A DNA stretch of 64,000 bases, from positions 1 through 64,000 of the forward strand of contig JADJYG010000023.1 of NCBI GenBank assembly GCA_016719895.1, written 5' to 3'. The DNA comes from Saprospirales bacterium (GTDB lineage Bacteria; Bacteroidota; Bacteroidia; Chitinophagales; Saprospiraceae). Positions 1 to 8,590 of the stretch are shown here, piece by piece (position 1 is the first letter of the stretch; each line of letters starts with the position of its first letter). The notes under the pieces were generated by a model. The model was not told the origin of the DNA, searched no databases, and saw only the letters and a program-made list of their open reading frames with translations. The translations under genes were made by a program, and so were the position numbers.

Positions 1-116
1 ATTAAAGGGTCAGGTGATTTGACGGCTATTAGCGCGGCTTTCTGAATGAATTTGTTCAATACTGCCGCCTGGATAGCGGTTTCGATTTTCTGGTTGTTGA
101 ATTCCCTGGCAAACAT
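1..116 (-). CDS. Partial ORF at the window edge, unrecognised
   Basis: A minus-strand reading frame enters from beyond the left edge and is open back to an ATG at 114-116. It encodes a basic, Lys/Gln-rich stretch beginning MFAREFNNQKIETAIQ. The frame continues open upstream of this Met, without another Met, to a stop near 180. I do not recognise the family. The surrounding first kilobase looks decayed and AT-richer than the rest of the window, so this may also be a remnant. Confidence 0.25.
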   Translation of the reverse strand, partial: MFAREFNNQKIETAIQAAVLNKFIQKAALIAVKSPDPL

Positions 117-471
117 TTTTTCATCAAAGTACGTGTCTTCGCTTTTGCTTCGGCGATGGTAACCCGGTTGAATTTTCTAACCCGCTTGATTGGCTTTCTG
201 CCCGCCTTCATCTATTATTTTCTACTGCTCTAATTTCAAAATAGGCAGCCAACAAGCGACTCCGCTCTATCTGATTGAAACTGGCCATTCTACTCCCGTT
301 TTTTCGCCTGCCCCGAAATGAATTTTTCGCCGCGCGCGACGCTTGCCCGAACCCTGTTTTCGCACTTTCCACCCACATTCGCCTTCATGCTGAGTAGCAG
401 CACCGTGCAATCCGCCGCGCCGAACAGATTATTTAACCGCCTCGTTTGGCAGGCTTTGGTAGCGCCACCTT

Positions 472-540
472 TTAATCAATCCACAGCGTCAGACTGCTGC
501 CCTGCCTGAACTCGGGGTTGTACGCTCCGGCCAGTTCGTT
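472..540 (-). pseudogene. Possible transposase relic
   Basis: Read on the minus strand, this stretch gives NELAGAYNPEFRQGSSLTLW followed by Ile-Asp and a stop. It resembles the 'YN..l..RGSlTlWiD' segment near the N-terminus of IS4/IS5-type DDE transposases. There are stops on both sides and no continuing frame, so at most it is a decayed fragment. The family resemblance is from memory and weak. Confidence 0.25.
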
Positions 541-1070
541 ATTTTATCAGGCGCCGTGTTCTTTTTAAGTTTTTCAACTCAAATTTACACGCACCAGCTT
601 ATTTTTTACCCCAAGATACTCAAAAACCTGTGCAAATCATGCCTAAGAAACCGTCTGCCCCCCCCCAGCGAGGCGCGAAGGTGTAGGTTTTGGTGCCAGG
701 CAAGGCTCATTTTTAAAGGAATAGTCTTGTCCTATTGCCGCAAAAATAGCCGCTGCATGACGGCGAAAGATACGCCTTATCGCTCGTTGGGGTTTTTCAG
801 ACGGTTTCTAAGGCCAGTCGGATACCGCCGGTTTCGTTAGCAACGGCCAGAAAAAGAGGCGTCCTGCAACCAAGCCGATTGCCCTCTTAAAAATAGAATT
901 TCTTTGTGATAGCACAAGTGCCAATCTTGTAAGTATACATAATTTCCTTGTAAGTATGGTTGTTTTACCTGTAACCATGTGAAAACGCAGCGCGAAACAC
1001 CCGGCAATTTGTTTGTTTACCTTCCGTATCCTGCAGGGATGAAGAGACCGGCTGAAAACTCCTGAAACCT
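541..1070. other. Non-coding stretch, nothing recognised
   Basis: No frame here has a convincing protein. The short frames have random-looking composition and no family signature. A CC-rich run lies at about 659-666. The stretch appears to be intergenic or decayed DNA upstream of the promoter box at 1071-1078. Confidence 0.4.
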
Positions 1071-1078
1071 TAACTTTG
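1071..1078 (+). promoter_or_regulatory. TAnnTTTG-type -7 box (TAACTTTG)
   Basis: TAACTTTG matches the Bacteroidota sigma-70 -7 consensus TAnnTTTG and lies 21 bases upstream of the ATG of the pseudogene at 1100. No clear -33 box was identified. It may now transcribe only the pseudogene and, by read-through, serC. Confidence 0.4.
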
Positions 1079-1099
1079 CAGGCAACACCTGCATACGCT

Positions 1100-1494
1100 A
1101 TGCAAATCCGAACATTATCCGGCTGGGCCGCAGTAGCTTTGTCGGCTGCCGCCGGCTGTTTATGGGCGTTCTGGGGAAGCATCGAAAATTTCCATGAGGG
1201 CTGGCATTACTCGTCCCTTTTACAAAATATTGGCCTCATGCTGGCGCAATACTGGATGCCGCCACCTCAACGCCGCCGGCACCGCCGTGATGGATACCCC
1301 GCAAAATATCTGGCGCCTGCCCACCCTCAACGAGGCCGTGCGCTCGCAGGTGCGCCACAGCGCCAATGCCGGGGGGCAGTGGAACGCCGCTACCGGAAAG
1401 CCGGAATACCGGGTGCTGCCCGACAAGGAAGCGCCGCTCTGGCGGCCCAACAAACAGTGGCCGGGTTACCGGCACTTTCACATCATTTGCAAAA
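1100..1494 (+). pseudogene. Deletion-scarred membrane protein gene upstream of serC
   Basis: The first frame starts at ATG 1100 (MQIRTLSGWAAVALSAAAG). It encodes a hydrophobic segment and then IENFHEGWHYSSLLQNIGLM up to about 1255. The coding signal then moves to another frame, which reads MDTPQNIWRLPTLNEAVRSQ and later PDKEAPLWRP to about 1470. I recall both halves as parts of one longer family: an N-terminal membrane region with 'IENFHEGWY', and a C-terminal domain with 'LPTxdEAVRS' and 'PDKESPLW'. The middle is missing and the frames disagree, so the gene looks destroyed by an internal deletion. The second half is in frame with serC but should not be taken as its N-terminus. Confidence 0.55.
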
Positions 1495-1498
1495 CACT

Positions 1499-1506
1499 TA
1501 CTTTTG
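1499..1506 (+). promoter_or_regulatory. Probable serC -7 box (TACTTTTG)
   Basis: TACTTTTG matches TAnnTTTG and lies 50 bases before the serC ATG, inside the tail of the upstream pseudogene. The -33 element is not evident at the usual spacing. Confidence 0.4.
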
Positions 1507-1556
1507 CGCCTTCTCCCGGGGCACACCCAAACAAACAAGTGCTTTGGACTCCGAAT

Positions 1557-2633
1557 ATGACAAAACACAATTTTTCCGCCGGCCCAGCCATCTTGCCGGC
1601 GGCAGTACTCAAAGAAGCCGCCAAAGGAGTGGTCAATTACCTGGGAAGCGGCCTGAGCATCCTTGAACTCAGCCACCGCGGACCCGAATTTACCGCCGTG
1701 ATCGAAGAAGCCACCGCGTTGATGAACGAACTGCTCGAACTTCCGGAAGACTATCATACCCTCTGGTTCACCGGCGGCGCCAGCACACAGTTCTTCATGG
1801 CGCCCATGAACCTGCTGAATCCGGACGACAAGGCCGCTTACGTCGATAGTGGCGTATGGGCCAATAAAGCCATCAAAGAAGCTAAAGCGTTTGGAAATGT
1901 GGAGGTAGTGGCTTCTTCCAAAGAGCAAAATTATTCGTTCATTCCCAAAGGCATCAAAATACCCGGAGACGCCAAATACCTGCATATCACCAGCAACAAC
2001 ACCATTTTCGGCACGCAGTACCAGCGCTTCCCCAAATCGCCGGCGCCTATCGTTTGCGACATGTCGTCGGATTTCCTCAGCCGCCCCGTCGACGTGCGCC
2101 CCTTCGGCCTGATCTATGCCGGGGCCCAAAAAAACCTGGGCCCCGCGGGCGTCACCACCGTTATCGTGCGCGAGGACATGCTCGGCACCGTTCAGCGCCA
2201 CCTTCCGGCCATGCTCGACTACCGCACGTTTATACAGGAAAAATCGCTGTACAACACCCCGCCGGTTTTCCCCATCTACGTATCGATGCTCACTATGCGC
2301 TGGCTGAAGAAAAACGGCGGCCTCAAGGCCATGCATCGCCGCAACAAGGCCAAGGCTGCCCTCCTGTACAACGAAATTGACGCCAACCCGCTGTTCCGGG
2401 GTACGGCGGCAAAAGAAGACCGCTCGCTGATGAACGCCTGCTTCGTCATGGCCGCCGGCTATGAATCGCTGGAAAAAGAGTTTTTAAAAACCTGCGACGC
2501 CAACGGCCTGGTCGGCTTGAAAGGCCACCGCTCGGTGGGGGGCTTTCGCGCATCGATTTACAATGCCCTGCCGAAAAAGAGCGTGCAGGCGCTGGTGGAT
2601 CTGATGCGGGATTTTGCCTCTAAAAAAGGGTAA
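1557..2633 (+). CDS. serC: Phosphoserine aminotransferase SerC
   Basis: PLP enzyme of serine and vitamin B6 biosynthesis that converts 3-phosphohydroxypyruvate plus glutamate to phosphoserine plus 2-oxoglutarate in the cytoplasm. The 358-residue product has the usual length. It opens with NFSAGPAILP, carries the SHRGPEF segment and the TGGASTQF phosphate-binding loop. The PLP lysine lies in GAQKNLGPAG (Lys192), and the C-terminus has the GHRSVGGFRASIYNA arginine motif. The ATG at 1557 was chosen because family members begin at this point. The frame stays open back to 1194, but that part belongs to a decayed neighbour. serA is not in the window. Confidence 0.96.
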   Translation: MTKHNFSAGPAILPAAVLKEAAKGVVNYLGSGLSILELSHRGPEFTAVIEEATALMNELLELPEDYHTLWFTGGASTQFFMAPMNLLNPDDKAAYVDSGVWANKAIKEAKAFGNVEVVASSKEQNYSFIPKGIKIPGDAKYLHITSNNTIFGTQYQRFPKSPAPIVCDMSSDFLSRPVDVRPFGLIYAGAQKNLGPAGVTTVIVREDMLGTVQRHLPAMLDYRTFIQEKSLYNTPPVFPIYVSMLTMRWLKKNGGLKAMHRRNKAKAALLYNEIDANPLFRGTAAKEDRSLMNACFVMAAGYESLEKEFLKTCDANGLVGLKGHRSVGGFRASIYNALPKKSVQALVDLMRDFASKKG

Positions 2634-2765
2634 AGGGTTAGAGGGTTGCTGGTTAGAGCGTTAGAGGGTTTGCTTTTCTGGTAGTGTGCCGGGAATGGAA
2701 GCCAACTTAGCTCTTATCTAAATGGGCGCCAACCCTCTAACCAGAAACCTTCTAACCTTCAAACC
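2634..2765. repeat. Inverted GGTTAGAGGGTT repeats between serC and the YgjP gene
   Basis: After the serC stop there are several direct copies related to GGTTAGAGGGTT (2634-2680). About 60 bases later come complementary copies (AACCCTCTAACCAG and AACCTTCTAACC, 2730-2760). The two clusters can pair into a long imperfect hairpin and may act as a terminator or mRNA-end structure for serC. The ATG at 2722 lies within this repeat and is therefore an unlikely gene start. Confidence 0.55.
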
Positions 2766-2772
2766 TGAACTA

Positions 2773-3519
2773 ATGCACCGCAAGTCGCAAAAATACAACG
2801 CAAGTATCACCGTGAACGGCGCCGAGTTGCCGGTGGAAGTGGTATTTGAACGCCGCCGCGGACATCGGTTCAGCATCACGCGGCAGCGGATCATCATGCG
2901 GCTGCCGCTGGGGCTGGCGGCTTCGGAGGTACAGGCGCGGCTATACGAATTGCAGCAATGGGTGGGCAAAATGGCCGCAAAAAAAACGGCCCTGCTGACG
3001 CCTTTTACGCCAAAAACATACCGCAGCGGCGACCTGCTCACGGTGGGCGCCCGGCAGTATATTCTGGACATCGCCGTGGAGGACCGCGGCTCGCACAGCG
3101 GCAAGCTGATCGACAACACCATCGCATTGTACCTGAGCAGCCGCTCTACTCCCGCCAACCGCAACAAGGCCGTCAAATCGCTGCTCTCGCGTATTGTCGC
3201 CAGCGATTTCCACCCGGAAATCGAACAACGCGTTCAACACTGGAACCGCCGCACCTTCAACCGGCCGCTGAAAGGCGTCTTCCTGAAATACAACCACTCC
3301 AACTGGGGCAGCTGCTCCGTCAACGGCAACGTCAACCTCTCCACCCGGCTGCTGTTCGCCCCGCCGGAGGTGCAGGATTACATCATCCTCCACGAACTGG
3401 CGCACCTGGTCGAACTCAACCACTCCGACCGCTTCTGGGCCCTCATCGAGCGCTATATGCCAGATTATGCGGAAAAAGAAAAGTGGCTGAAAACACACGG
3501 CGGGGCCTGCGATTTTTGA
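2773..3519 (+). CDS. YgjP-like (DUF45) zinc metallopeptidase
   Basis: Cytoplasmic zincin of the YgjP/SprT-like family, substrate unknown. The 248-residue protein ends with the characteristic catalytic region: KYNHSNWGSC, then HELAH at residues 207-211, then LNHSDRFWALI supplying the third zinc ligand. The first half is the basic beta-strand region seen in the family (RRRGHRFSITRQRIIMRLPL). The start at 2773 (MHRKSQKY) is preferred over 2722 because the intervening codons lie in an intergenic repeat. The globin gene follows after 5 bases, so the two are probably cotranscribed. Confidence 0.85.
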   Translation: MHRKSQKYNASITVNGAELPVEVVFERRRGHRFSITRQRIIMRLPLGLAASEVQARLYELQQWVGKMAAKKTALLTPFTPKTYRSGDLLTVGARQYILDIAVEDRGSHSGKLIDNTIALYLSSRSTPANRNKAVKSLLSRIVASDFHPEIEQRVQHWNRRTFNRPLKGVFLKYNHSNWGSCSVNGNVNLSTRLLFAPPEVQDYIILHELAHLVELNHSDRFWALIERYMPDYAEKEKWLKTHGGACDF

Positions 3520-3524
3520 AAGAT

Positions 3525-3926
3525 ATGAACAAACCGGATATCGCCTTTCGCTCCGACATTGAGCGCCTGATCGACGCCTTCTACGAAAAGGTCAAAGCCG
3601 ACCCGCTCATCGGGTATATTTTCACCGAGGTGGCCCGCGTCGACTGGCCGAAGCACCTGCCCGTCATGTACGACTTCTGGGAGTTTCTGCTGCTCGGCGG
3701 ACAAGCCTATCGCGGCAACCCCATCGAAAAACACTTCGCCCTGCACGCCCGGCACCCGCTCGGCGCCGAACATTTCGATCGCTGGCTGGCCTTGTTCCAG
3801 GAAACCGTGGACGAGCTCTTCGAGGGCGCCAATGCCGACGCCGCCAAATTCCGCGCCTACGCCATTTCCGAAACCTGGAAACCGAAGTTTGCCGGCGGAC
3901 ATGGCGTGGGCTTGCCGCCGGTATGA
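3525..3926 (+). CDS. Group III truncated haemoglobin
   Basis: Small haem protein of 133 residues, the size of group III (P) truncated globins, which bind O2 or NO and probably serve redox or NO-related roles. Recognisable features are the N-terminal helix DIERLIDAFYEKVKADPLIG, the central VMYDFWEFLLLGG helix, and the proximal-histidine region HFALHARHPLGAEHFDRW. It starts 5 bases after the YgjP-like gene and is followed by the large repeat array. Confidence 0.85.
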   Translation: MNKPDIAFRSDIERLIDAFYEKVKADPLIGYIFTEVARVDWPKHLPVMYDFWEFLLLGGQAYRGNPIEKHFALHARHPLGAEHFDRWLALFQETVDELFEGANADAAKFRAYAISETWKPKFAGGHGVGLPPV

Positions 3927-3929
3927 GCC

Positions 3930-4475
3930 CGGGATGGACAGGATTTTTCCTGCGTAGAGTAGAGGGACAGGATTAACAGGATTTTGCAGGATTGACAGGA
4001 TTTTTTTCCTGCGTAGAGTAGAGGGACAGGATTAACAGGATTTTTCAGGATTGAAAGGATTTTTTTCCTGCGTAGAGTAGAGGGACAGGATTAACAGGAT
4101 TTTTCAGGATTAACAGGATGCGCAGGGGTTTAATATTAGGGCAGCACTATCATAAAGTTGTTCAAAAAATCCTTTCAATCCTGCAAAATCCTGTTAATCC
4201 TGTCCCAACCAGCCTCCGGAGGAGGCAAAATCCTTTCAATCCTGCAAAATCCTGTAACCTGCCCCGGGGAGGCAAATCCTGTCAATCCTGCAAAATCCTG
4301 GTAATCCTGTCCCTCTACTCTACGCGGAAAAAATCCTTTCAATCCTGCAAAATCCTGTTAATCCTGTCCCAACCAGCCTCCGGAGGAGGCAAAATCCTTT
4401 CAATCCTGCAAAATCCTGTTAATCCTGTCCCTCTACTCTACGCAGGAAAAAAATCCTGTCAATCCTGTCTCATCT
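3930..4475. repeat. Inverted array of CAGGAT repeats between convergent genes
   Basis: From about 3935 to 4130 there are roughly three tandem units of about 59 bases built from CCTGCGTAGAGTAGAGGGA and CAGGATTAACAGGAT. From about 4160 to 4475 the same units run in reverse complement. Some reverse units carry CCAGCCTCCGGAGGAGGC in place of the CTCTACTCTACGC part. The halves can form very long stems. The forward half follows the globin gene (+) and the reverse half follows the TonB receptor gene (-), so each half is in the sense of the gene it trails. There are no unique spacers and no cas genes, so it is not a CRISPR. Related units occur at 35343-35409, 57172-57322 and 57525-57594. Confidence 0.9.
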
Positions 4476-7042
4476 CAAAAATCCATGCGCAGCCGCAGGT
4501 TCAGGCGCCGGCCGGTCAGGTAGTTCGGTATGGCGTACTGCACGTTGGTGATGGCCTTGATCCAGGTGTTGGAGGCTTCGTTGGCTACTTTCAGCAGGTT
4601 GAACACCTCGAGGCTGGCCCAGGTGTTGCGCGTGAAGCGCAGGAAATGGTGGGGGCGGCGGCTGCGCCACTCCTGTTTCCAGAGTTGGAAGCCGAAGCCG
4701 ATATCCACGCGGTGATAGGGCGTGAAGCGGTAGGGGTTGCGGTAAACGATATTGTTATCGACCACTCCGAAGGGCAGGCCGGTGCCGACGGTGAAGTTGA
4801 GGTGCATGCGCACGTTCTGGTTGCGGCGGAGGTAGTCCTGAAAAAATGTCGAAAAGGTGAGGAAGCGGTCGGTGGGCCGGGGCACGTCCGGCACGTTGCG
4901 GCCTTCGGTGTCGCCCAGTTCGCGTACCTGGTGCTGCACGCCGCCGATGGCTTCGCGGGTGCGCAGCAGCGAGAGGTTGACCCAGCTTTCGGCGCCGGGC
5001 ACAAACTCGCCGTTGAGCCGCAGGTCGATGCCGGTGGCGTACCCGCGCGAATCATTGGCGCCGGCATAGCGGATGCGCACGTTGTCGAGGTCGTACGACA
5101 CCAGGTCCCACATTTGTTTGTGGTAGGCTTCCAGGATGAGGCGCATTTTCACGGGCCGGCGTTTGCCCCAGAGGAAATCGTAGGTCATGCCGGCCACTAC
5201 GTGCGCCGACTTTTGCGCCTGCACGTCCGGGTTCACCACGCCGTCGGGCCGGCGCAGTTCGCGGTAGAACGGCGGCTGGAAATACAGCCCGCCGGCCAGG
5301 CGGTACGACACGTCGCGCCGGGTATTGAAGGGTTTGTACAACATCTGCACGCGGGGGCTGAGCAGCCAGCCGCCGTTCAAATCCCAGTATTGTCCGCGCA
5401 GGCCGGCGGTCAGCTGAAATTCGCGCAGGCCCTCCTTGCGCCAGGTCCAGGTGTCCTGAAAAAAAGCCGTAATGCGGTGGCTGTTCAGGTTGTTTTGGGT
5501 TTTCAGCACGCGGCGTACGAAAAGGAAATTGGAGTCGTAGGGCAGCGAGTAGAGCGCCGAGTCGAGGCGTTCCCATTCGTTGATCTCGTCGAGGATCGAT
5601 TCGTTTTGCCATTTGGCCGACCACTGCAGGAAGTGGCTGCGCGTGAGGCCCTGGTCGGGCAGGTCGTTTTGCAGCTCGATGCCGCCGCGGTACTCGGCGT
5701 TGCGGACGTCGAGCGTGAGGTAGTTGCGGATCCAGGTGTGCTGGGTGCCGGAGCCCAGGATATTTACGATTTCGCCGAACTCGTCCGAGCCCAGGCTTTC
5801 CTCGATTTCGCCGAGGATGTAGTAGCCCAGAATATCGAAACGTTCGTTTTCCCGGCTCCTCCAGGCGGAGGTCAGGAATTTGTGGTACAGCGGATTGCGC
5901 GCCCGGTCGGGTAAGTATGTGAGTGACACCCCGCCCATGGCCTGGGTAAAATCGTCCACTTCCTGCCCTTCGAAGGCCGTGCGCAGCTGGAGCGCGAAAT
6001 CGACGAGGCCAAAGGCGCGCACCAGGCTTTCCGGCACGAAACGATACACCGAGCGGTTAAAATTGCCGATGGCGCTTAGTTGCCAGTCGCGGCTCAGGTC
6101 GTAGGTCAGGTAGGCCTGCACATCGTAAAAATCGGGCACGTATTCGCCCTGCACGTCGAGGCTGCCCAGCAGGGTCCGCGTGGTTTTATAGCGGGCGCCG
6201 AAGAGGTAGCGGAAGGCGCGGTAGTTGTCTTTCCGGGGCCGCAGGCTGCCTTCCAGGTGGGCCGAGCCGCCCAGCAGACTGGCGCTGGCGCTGGCGCGCA
6301 GGGTGTCGGGGCGTTTGTATTTGATGTCCAGTACCGACGACATTTTGTCGCCGTATTTGGCCTGGAAACCGCCGGAGGAAAACGACAGGTCGCGCACCAG
6401 GTCGATATTGGCAAAAGTGAGGCCTTCCTGCTGGCCGGCGCGGATCAGCTGCGGCCGGTAAATTTCAAAATCGTTGACATACACCAGGTTTTCGTCGTAG
6501 TTGCCGCCCCGCACCTGGTATTGGGAGCTAAGTTCGCCGCCGGCGCCGGCGTTGGTCCCGAGGGCGATGTGCGGCAGTACGCTTTCCAGGTTTCCGGTGG
6601 TGCTGGGCAGCAATTTGAGGGCTTCGATCCGTTTTTCGCGCACCATGCCGCCGTCGTCGAGCCGCCGGTCGCGGATCACCACCTCCAGGTTCGATTCCGC
6701 GGGCGCCAGGGCGGCATCCAGTAAAAACCGGGCGCCGGGCTGGAGGGGCAGCACATCGGCTGTGCCTTCCTTGTATCCCACGCGGCGGAAAACCAGCACC
6801 AGCCGCCGGCCAGCCGGCACCTGCAGGGCGAAGTTGCCGCCTTCGTCGGTTGTGCCGGCAATATTGCCGTCTTTTACGAATACCGTCGCTAACTCCACGG
6901 GCTGGCCGTTGGAGGCGTCGGTCATGCGGCCATACACGGTTGCGGTCTGCTGCGCCAAAAGAAAAAAGGGCAGCCAACAGCACGTTGCCAGCGCCAGCCA
7001 TGGCTTTGGATGACAGAAAAAGGGTATGAAACGGGCAATCAT
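4475..7042 (-). CDS. TonB-dependent receptor with carboxypeptidase-D-like N-domain
   Basis: Outer-membrane active transporter of 855 residues. A hydrophobic signal peptide (about 1-31, ending FFLLAQ) precedes a CarboxypepD_reg-like domain (about 33-120, VYGRMTDASNGQPVELATVF). The plug (about 135-235) contains the YQVRGGNYDENLVYVNDFEI box. The barrel ends in RRLNLRLRMDF with the terminal Phe expected for BAM insertion. The substrate cannot be told from sequence. It is not next to a SusD-like gene, so a polysaccharide role is less likely. It is convergent with the globin gene, and a perfect 14-bp palindrome lies just upstream of its start. Confidence 0.9.
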   Translation of the reverse strand: MIARFIPFFCHPKPWLALATCCWLPFFLLAQQTATVYGRMTDASNGQPVELATVFVKDGNIAGTTDEGGNFALQVPAGRRLVLVFRRVGYKEGTADVLPLQPGARFLLDAALAPAESNLEVVIRDRRLDDGGMVREKRIEALKLLPSTTGNLESVLPHIALGTNAGAGGELSSQYQVRGGNYDENLVYVNDFEIYRPQLIRAGQQEGLTFANIDLVRDLSFSSGGFQAKYGDKMSSVLDIKYKRPDTLRASASASLLGGSAHLEGSLRPRKDNYRAFRYLFGARYKTTRTLLGSLDVQGEYVPDFYDVQAYLTYDLSRDWQLSAIGNFNRSVYRFVPESLVRAFGLVDFALQLRTAFEGQEVDDFTQAMGGVSLTYLPDRARNPLYHKFLTSAWRSRENERFDILGYYILGEIEESLGSDEFGEIVNILGSGTQHTWIRNYLTLDVRNAEYRGGIELQNDLPDQGLTRSHFLQWSAKWQNESILDEINEWERLDSALYSLPYDSNFLFVRRVLKTQNNLNSHRITAFFQDTWTWRKEGLREFQLTAGLRGQYWDLNGGWLLSPRVQMLYKPFNTRRDVSYRLAGGLYFQPPFYRELRRPDGVVNPDVQAQKSAHVVAGMTYDFLWGKRRPVKMRLILEAYHKQMWDLVSYDLDNVRIRYAGANDSRGYATGIDLRLNGEFVPGAESWVNLSLLRTREAIGGVQHQVRELGDTEGRNVPDVPRPTDRFLTFSTFFQDYLRRNQNVRMHLNFTVGTGLPFGVVDNNIVYRNPYRFTPYHRVDIGFGFQLWKQEWRSRRPHHFLRFTRNTWASLEVFNLLKVANEASNTWIKAITNVQYAIPNYLTGRRLNLRLRMDF

Positions 7043-7058
7043 TTGTTTCTGTTTAATT

Positions 7059-7072
7059 TAGGTAATTACCTA
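7059..7072. promoter_or_regulatory. 14-bp perfect palindrome upstream of the TonB receptor
   Basis: TAGGTAATTACCTA is a perfect palindrome located 16 bases upstream of the receptor ATG, where an operator could block transcription or translation. No regulator is identified, so this is a candidate only. Confidence 0.35.
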
Positions 7073-7170
7073 TTTGTTTAACCTACGATAACGTGCGTTT
7101 TGAAAAGACACATGCTTAGTGTAGTTTTAGTGTTTTTAGTGGTAAAAAAGCACCTTCTAAGGCGACTATT

Positions 7171-8484
7171 TTACCGGCCCGGCAGCGCCTCGGCCACTAC
7201 GAAAATACTGCCGGTCACCAGCACCAGGTCGCCGGGCCCTGCGGCCCGGCGGGCGGCCTTCAGCGCATTTCGAACCGAAACATACGCCTTTCCCACCAAT
7301 CCGTACCCGGCGGCTTTTTCGCGCAGCACGGAGGCCTCCAGGCCGCGCGGGATGTCGGCTTTGGCAAAATAATACCGCGCAGCGGGCGGGAACAAGGGTA
7401 GTACAGCCTCCACGGACTTGTCGTTGACGAAGCCGAGCACGATGTGTACCCGCCGGAAAGACATGGCGCTGGTTTGTTGCAGCACGGCGCGCAACCCCGC
7501 TTCGTTGTGGGCGCTGTCGCAGAGCACCGCCGGTTGCCGGCCGATCAGCTGCCAGCGGCCGATAAAGCGTGTGAGCCGGCGCAGCCGGGCCAGGCCGGCG
7601 TCGAAGGCCTGGGACAAGCGGCCGGGCGCCGCCGGCAGCAATCCGTTCTGCAGCAGTACATCCCAGGCTTGAAGGGCCGTGGCGATGTTTTTCCGTTGGA
7701 AGGGGCCGGCGGCATCCACCCGCAGGTTTTGGCGGAACAGTTCGTTGTGTTTAAACACGTCATAAACGGCTGACTCCCAGTCTCCGCCCGGTTTTTCCAC
7801 CACCTGGAAATGCTGGTCAGCAAACACAATTTCAGCGCCGGCTTCCCGGGCTTTTTCTAAAAAAACGGGCGCCGATCCGGGGTGCGTTTCGCCGATCACC
7901 ACGCGTACGCCAGGCTTGATGATGCCGGCTTTTTCAAAAGCAATTTGCGGCAGAGTATCGCCGAGCAGGTTCTGATGGTCGAAGCTGATGTTGGTGATGA
8001 CGCTCAGCAGGGGCGTGATGACGTTGGTACTGTCGAGGCGGCCACCCAGCCCCACCTCCACTACGGCCACGTCCACCCGTTCGCGGGCAAAATGGTCGAA
8101 GGCCATGACTACGCACATTTCAAAAAAAGACGGGCGGATGTCCTCCAGGATATCGCGGTGTTTTTCAACAAAAGCCACCACTTGGCAGCGGGTTATATAC
8201 CGGCCGTCCACTTTGATCCGTTCGCGAAAATCTTTATAATGCGGCGATACGTACAACCCGGTTTTCAGCCCGGCTGCCTGGCAGGCCGCCGCCAGCATAT
8301 GGCTCACCGAGCCCTTGCCATTGGTGCCGCCGACATGGATGCTTCGAAACGCCCGATGCGGATTGCCCAGGTGCGCGCACAGGGCGAGCGTATTGCCCAG
8401 GTCCTTCTTATACGCCGCCGGGCCGATGCGTTGAAACATCGGCAACTGGTCGTAGAGATATTCAAGCGCGTCGCGGTAGGACAT
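7171..8484 (-). CDS. folC: Bifunctional folylpolyglutamate / dihydrofolate synthase FolC
   Basis: ATP-dependent ligase that adds glutamate to dihydropteroate and to folates. The 437-residue protein carries the P-loop GGTNGKGS at 52-59 and SPHYKDFRERI. It also has the Mur-ligase-type region VEVGLGGRLDSTNV, the segment ITNISFDHQNLLGD with the metal-binding His, and EKAGIIKPG. The start was set at the ATG at 8484 (MSYRDALEYL). The frame is open further upstream, but that part has no family similarity and overlaps the divergent glycosyltransferase promoter region. Confidence 0.93.
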   Translation of the reverse strand: MSYRDALEYLYDQLPMFQRIGPAAYKKDLGNTLALCAHLGNPHRAFRSIHVGGTNGKGSVSHMLAAACQAAGLKTGLYVSPHYKDFRERIKVDGRYITRCQVVAFVEKHRDILEDIRPSFFEMCVVMAFDHFARERVDVAVVEVGLGGRLDSTNVITPLLSVITNISFDHQNLLGDTLPQIAFEKAGIIKPGVRVVIGETHPGSAPVFLEKAREAGAEIVFADQHFQVVEKPGGDWESAVYDVFKHNELFRQNLRVDAAGPFQRKNIATALQAWDVLLQNGLLPAAPGRLSQAFDAGLARLRRLTRFIGRWQLIGRQPAVLCDSAHNEAGLRAVLQQTSAMSFRRVHIVLGFVNDKSVEAVLPLFPPAARYYFAKADIPRGLEASVLREKAAGYGLVGKAYVSVRNALKAARRAAGPGDLVLVTGSIFVVAEALPGR

Positions 8485-8590
8485 CGCGCGCAAAGGTTGG
8501 GATTTTTCTTGGGCAAAAGGACTGGAAGTTGCACATTTGCACACCCGCTGCTCAAGCCCTGGAAAGTCATAATCCAATCGCCAGCTTACC

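Noticed and set aside
808..1182. Minus-strand frame of 124 codons upstream of serC
   Set aside because: It overlaps the better supported plus-strand pseudogene start and has no recognisable family or normal composition.
1194..1556. Extended N-terminus of SerC
   Set aside because: SerC homologues begin at MTKHNFSAGP. The upstream codons belong to a different, decayed gene.
3930..4475. CRISPR array
   Set aside because: Units are contiguous and nearly identical over their full length, run in both orientations and have no unique spacers. No cas genes are present.
4118..5914. A 598-codon plus-strand open frame antisense to TonB receptor 1
   Set aside because: Its first part translates the CAGGAT repeats and the rest is the complement of receptor codons in GC-rich DNA. 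The composition is Val/Gly/His-rich and there is no domain. The receptor on the other strand is certain.
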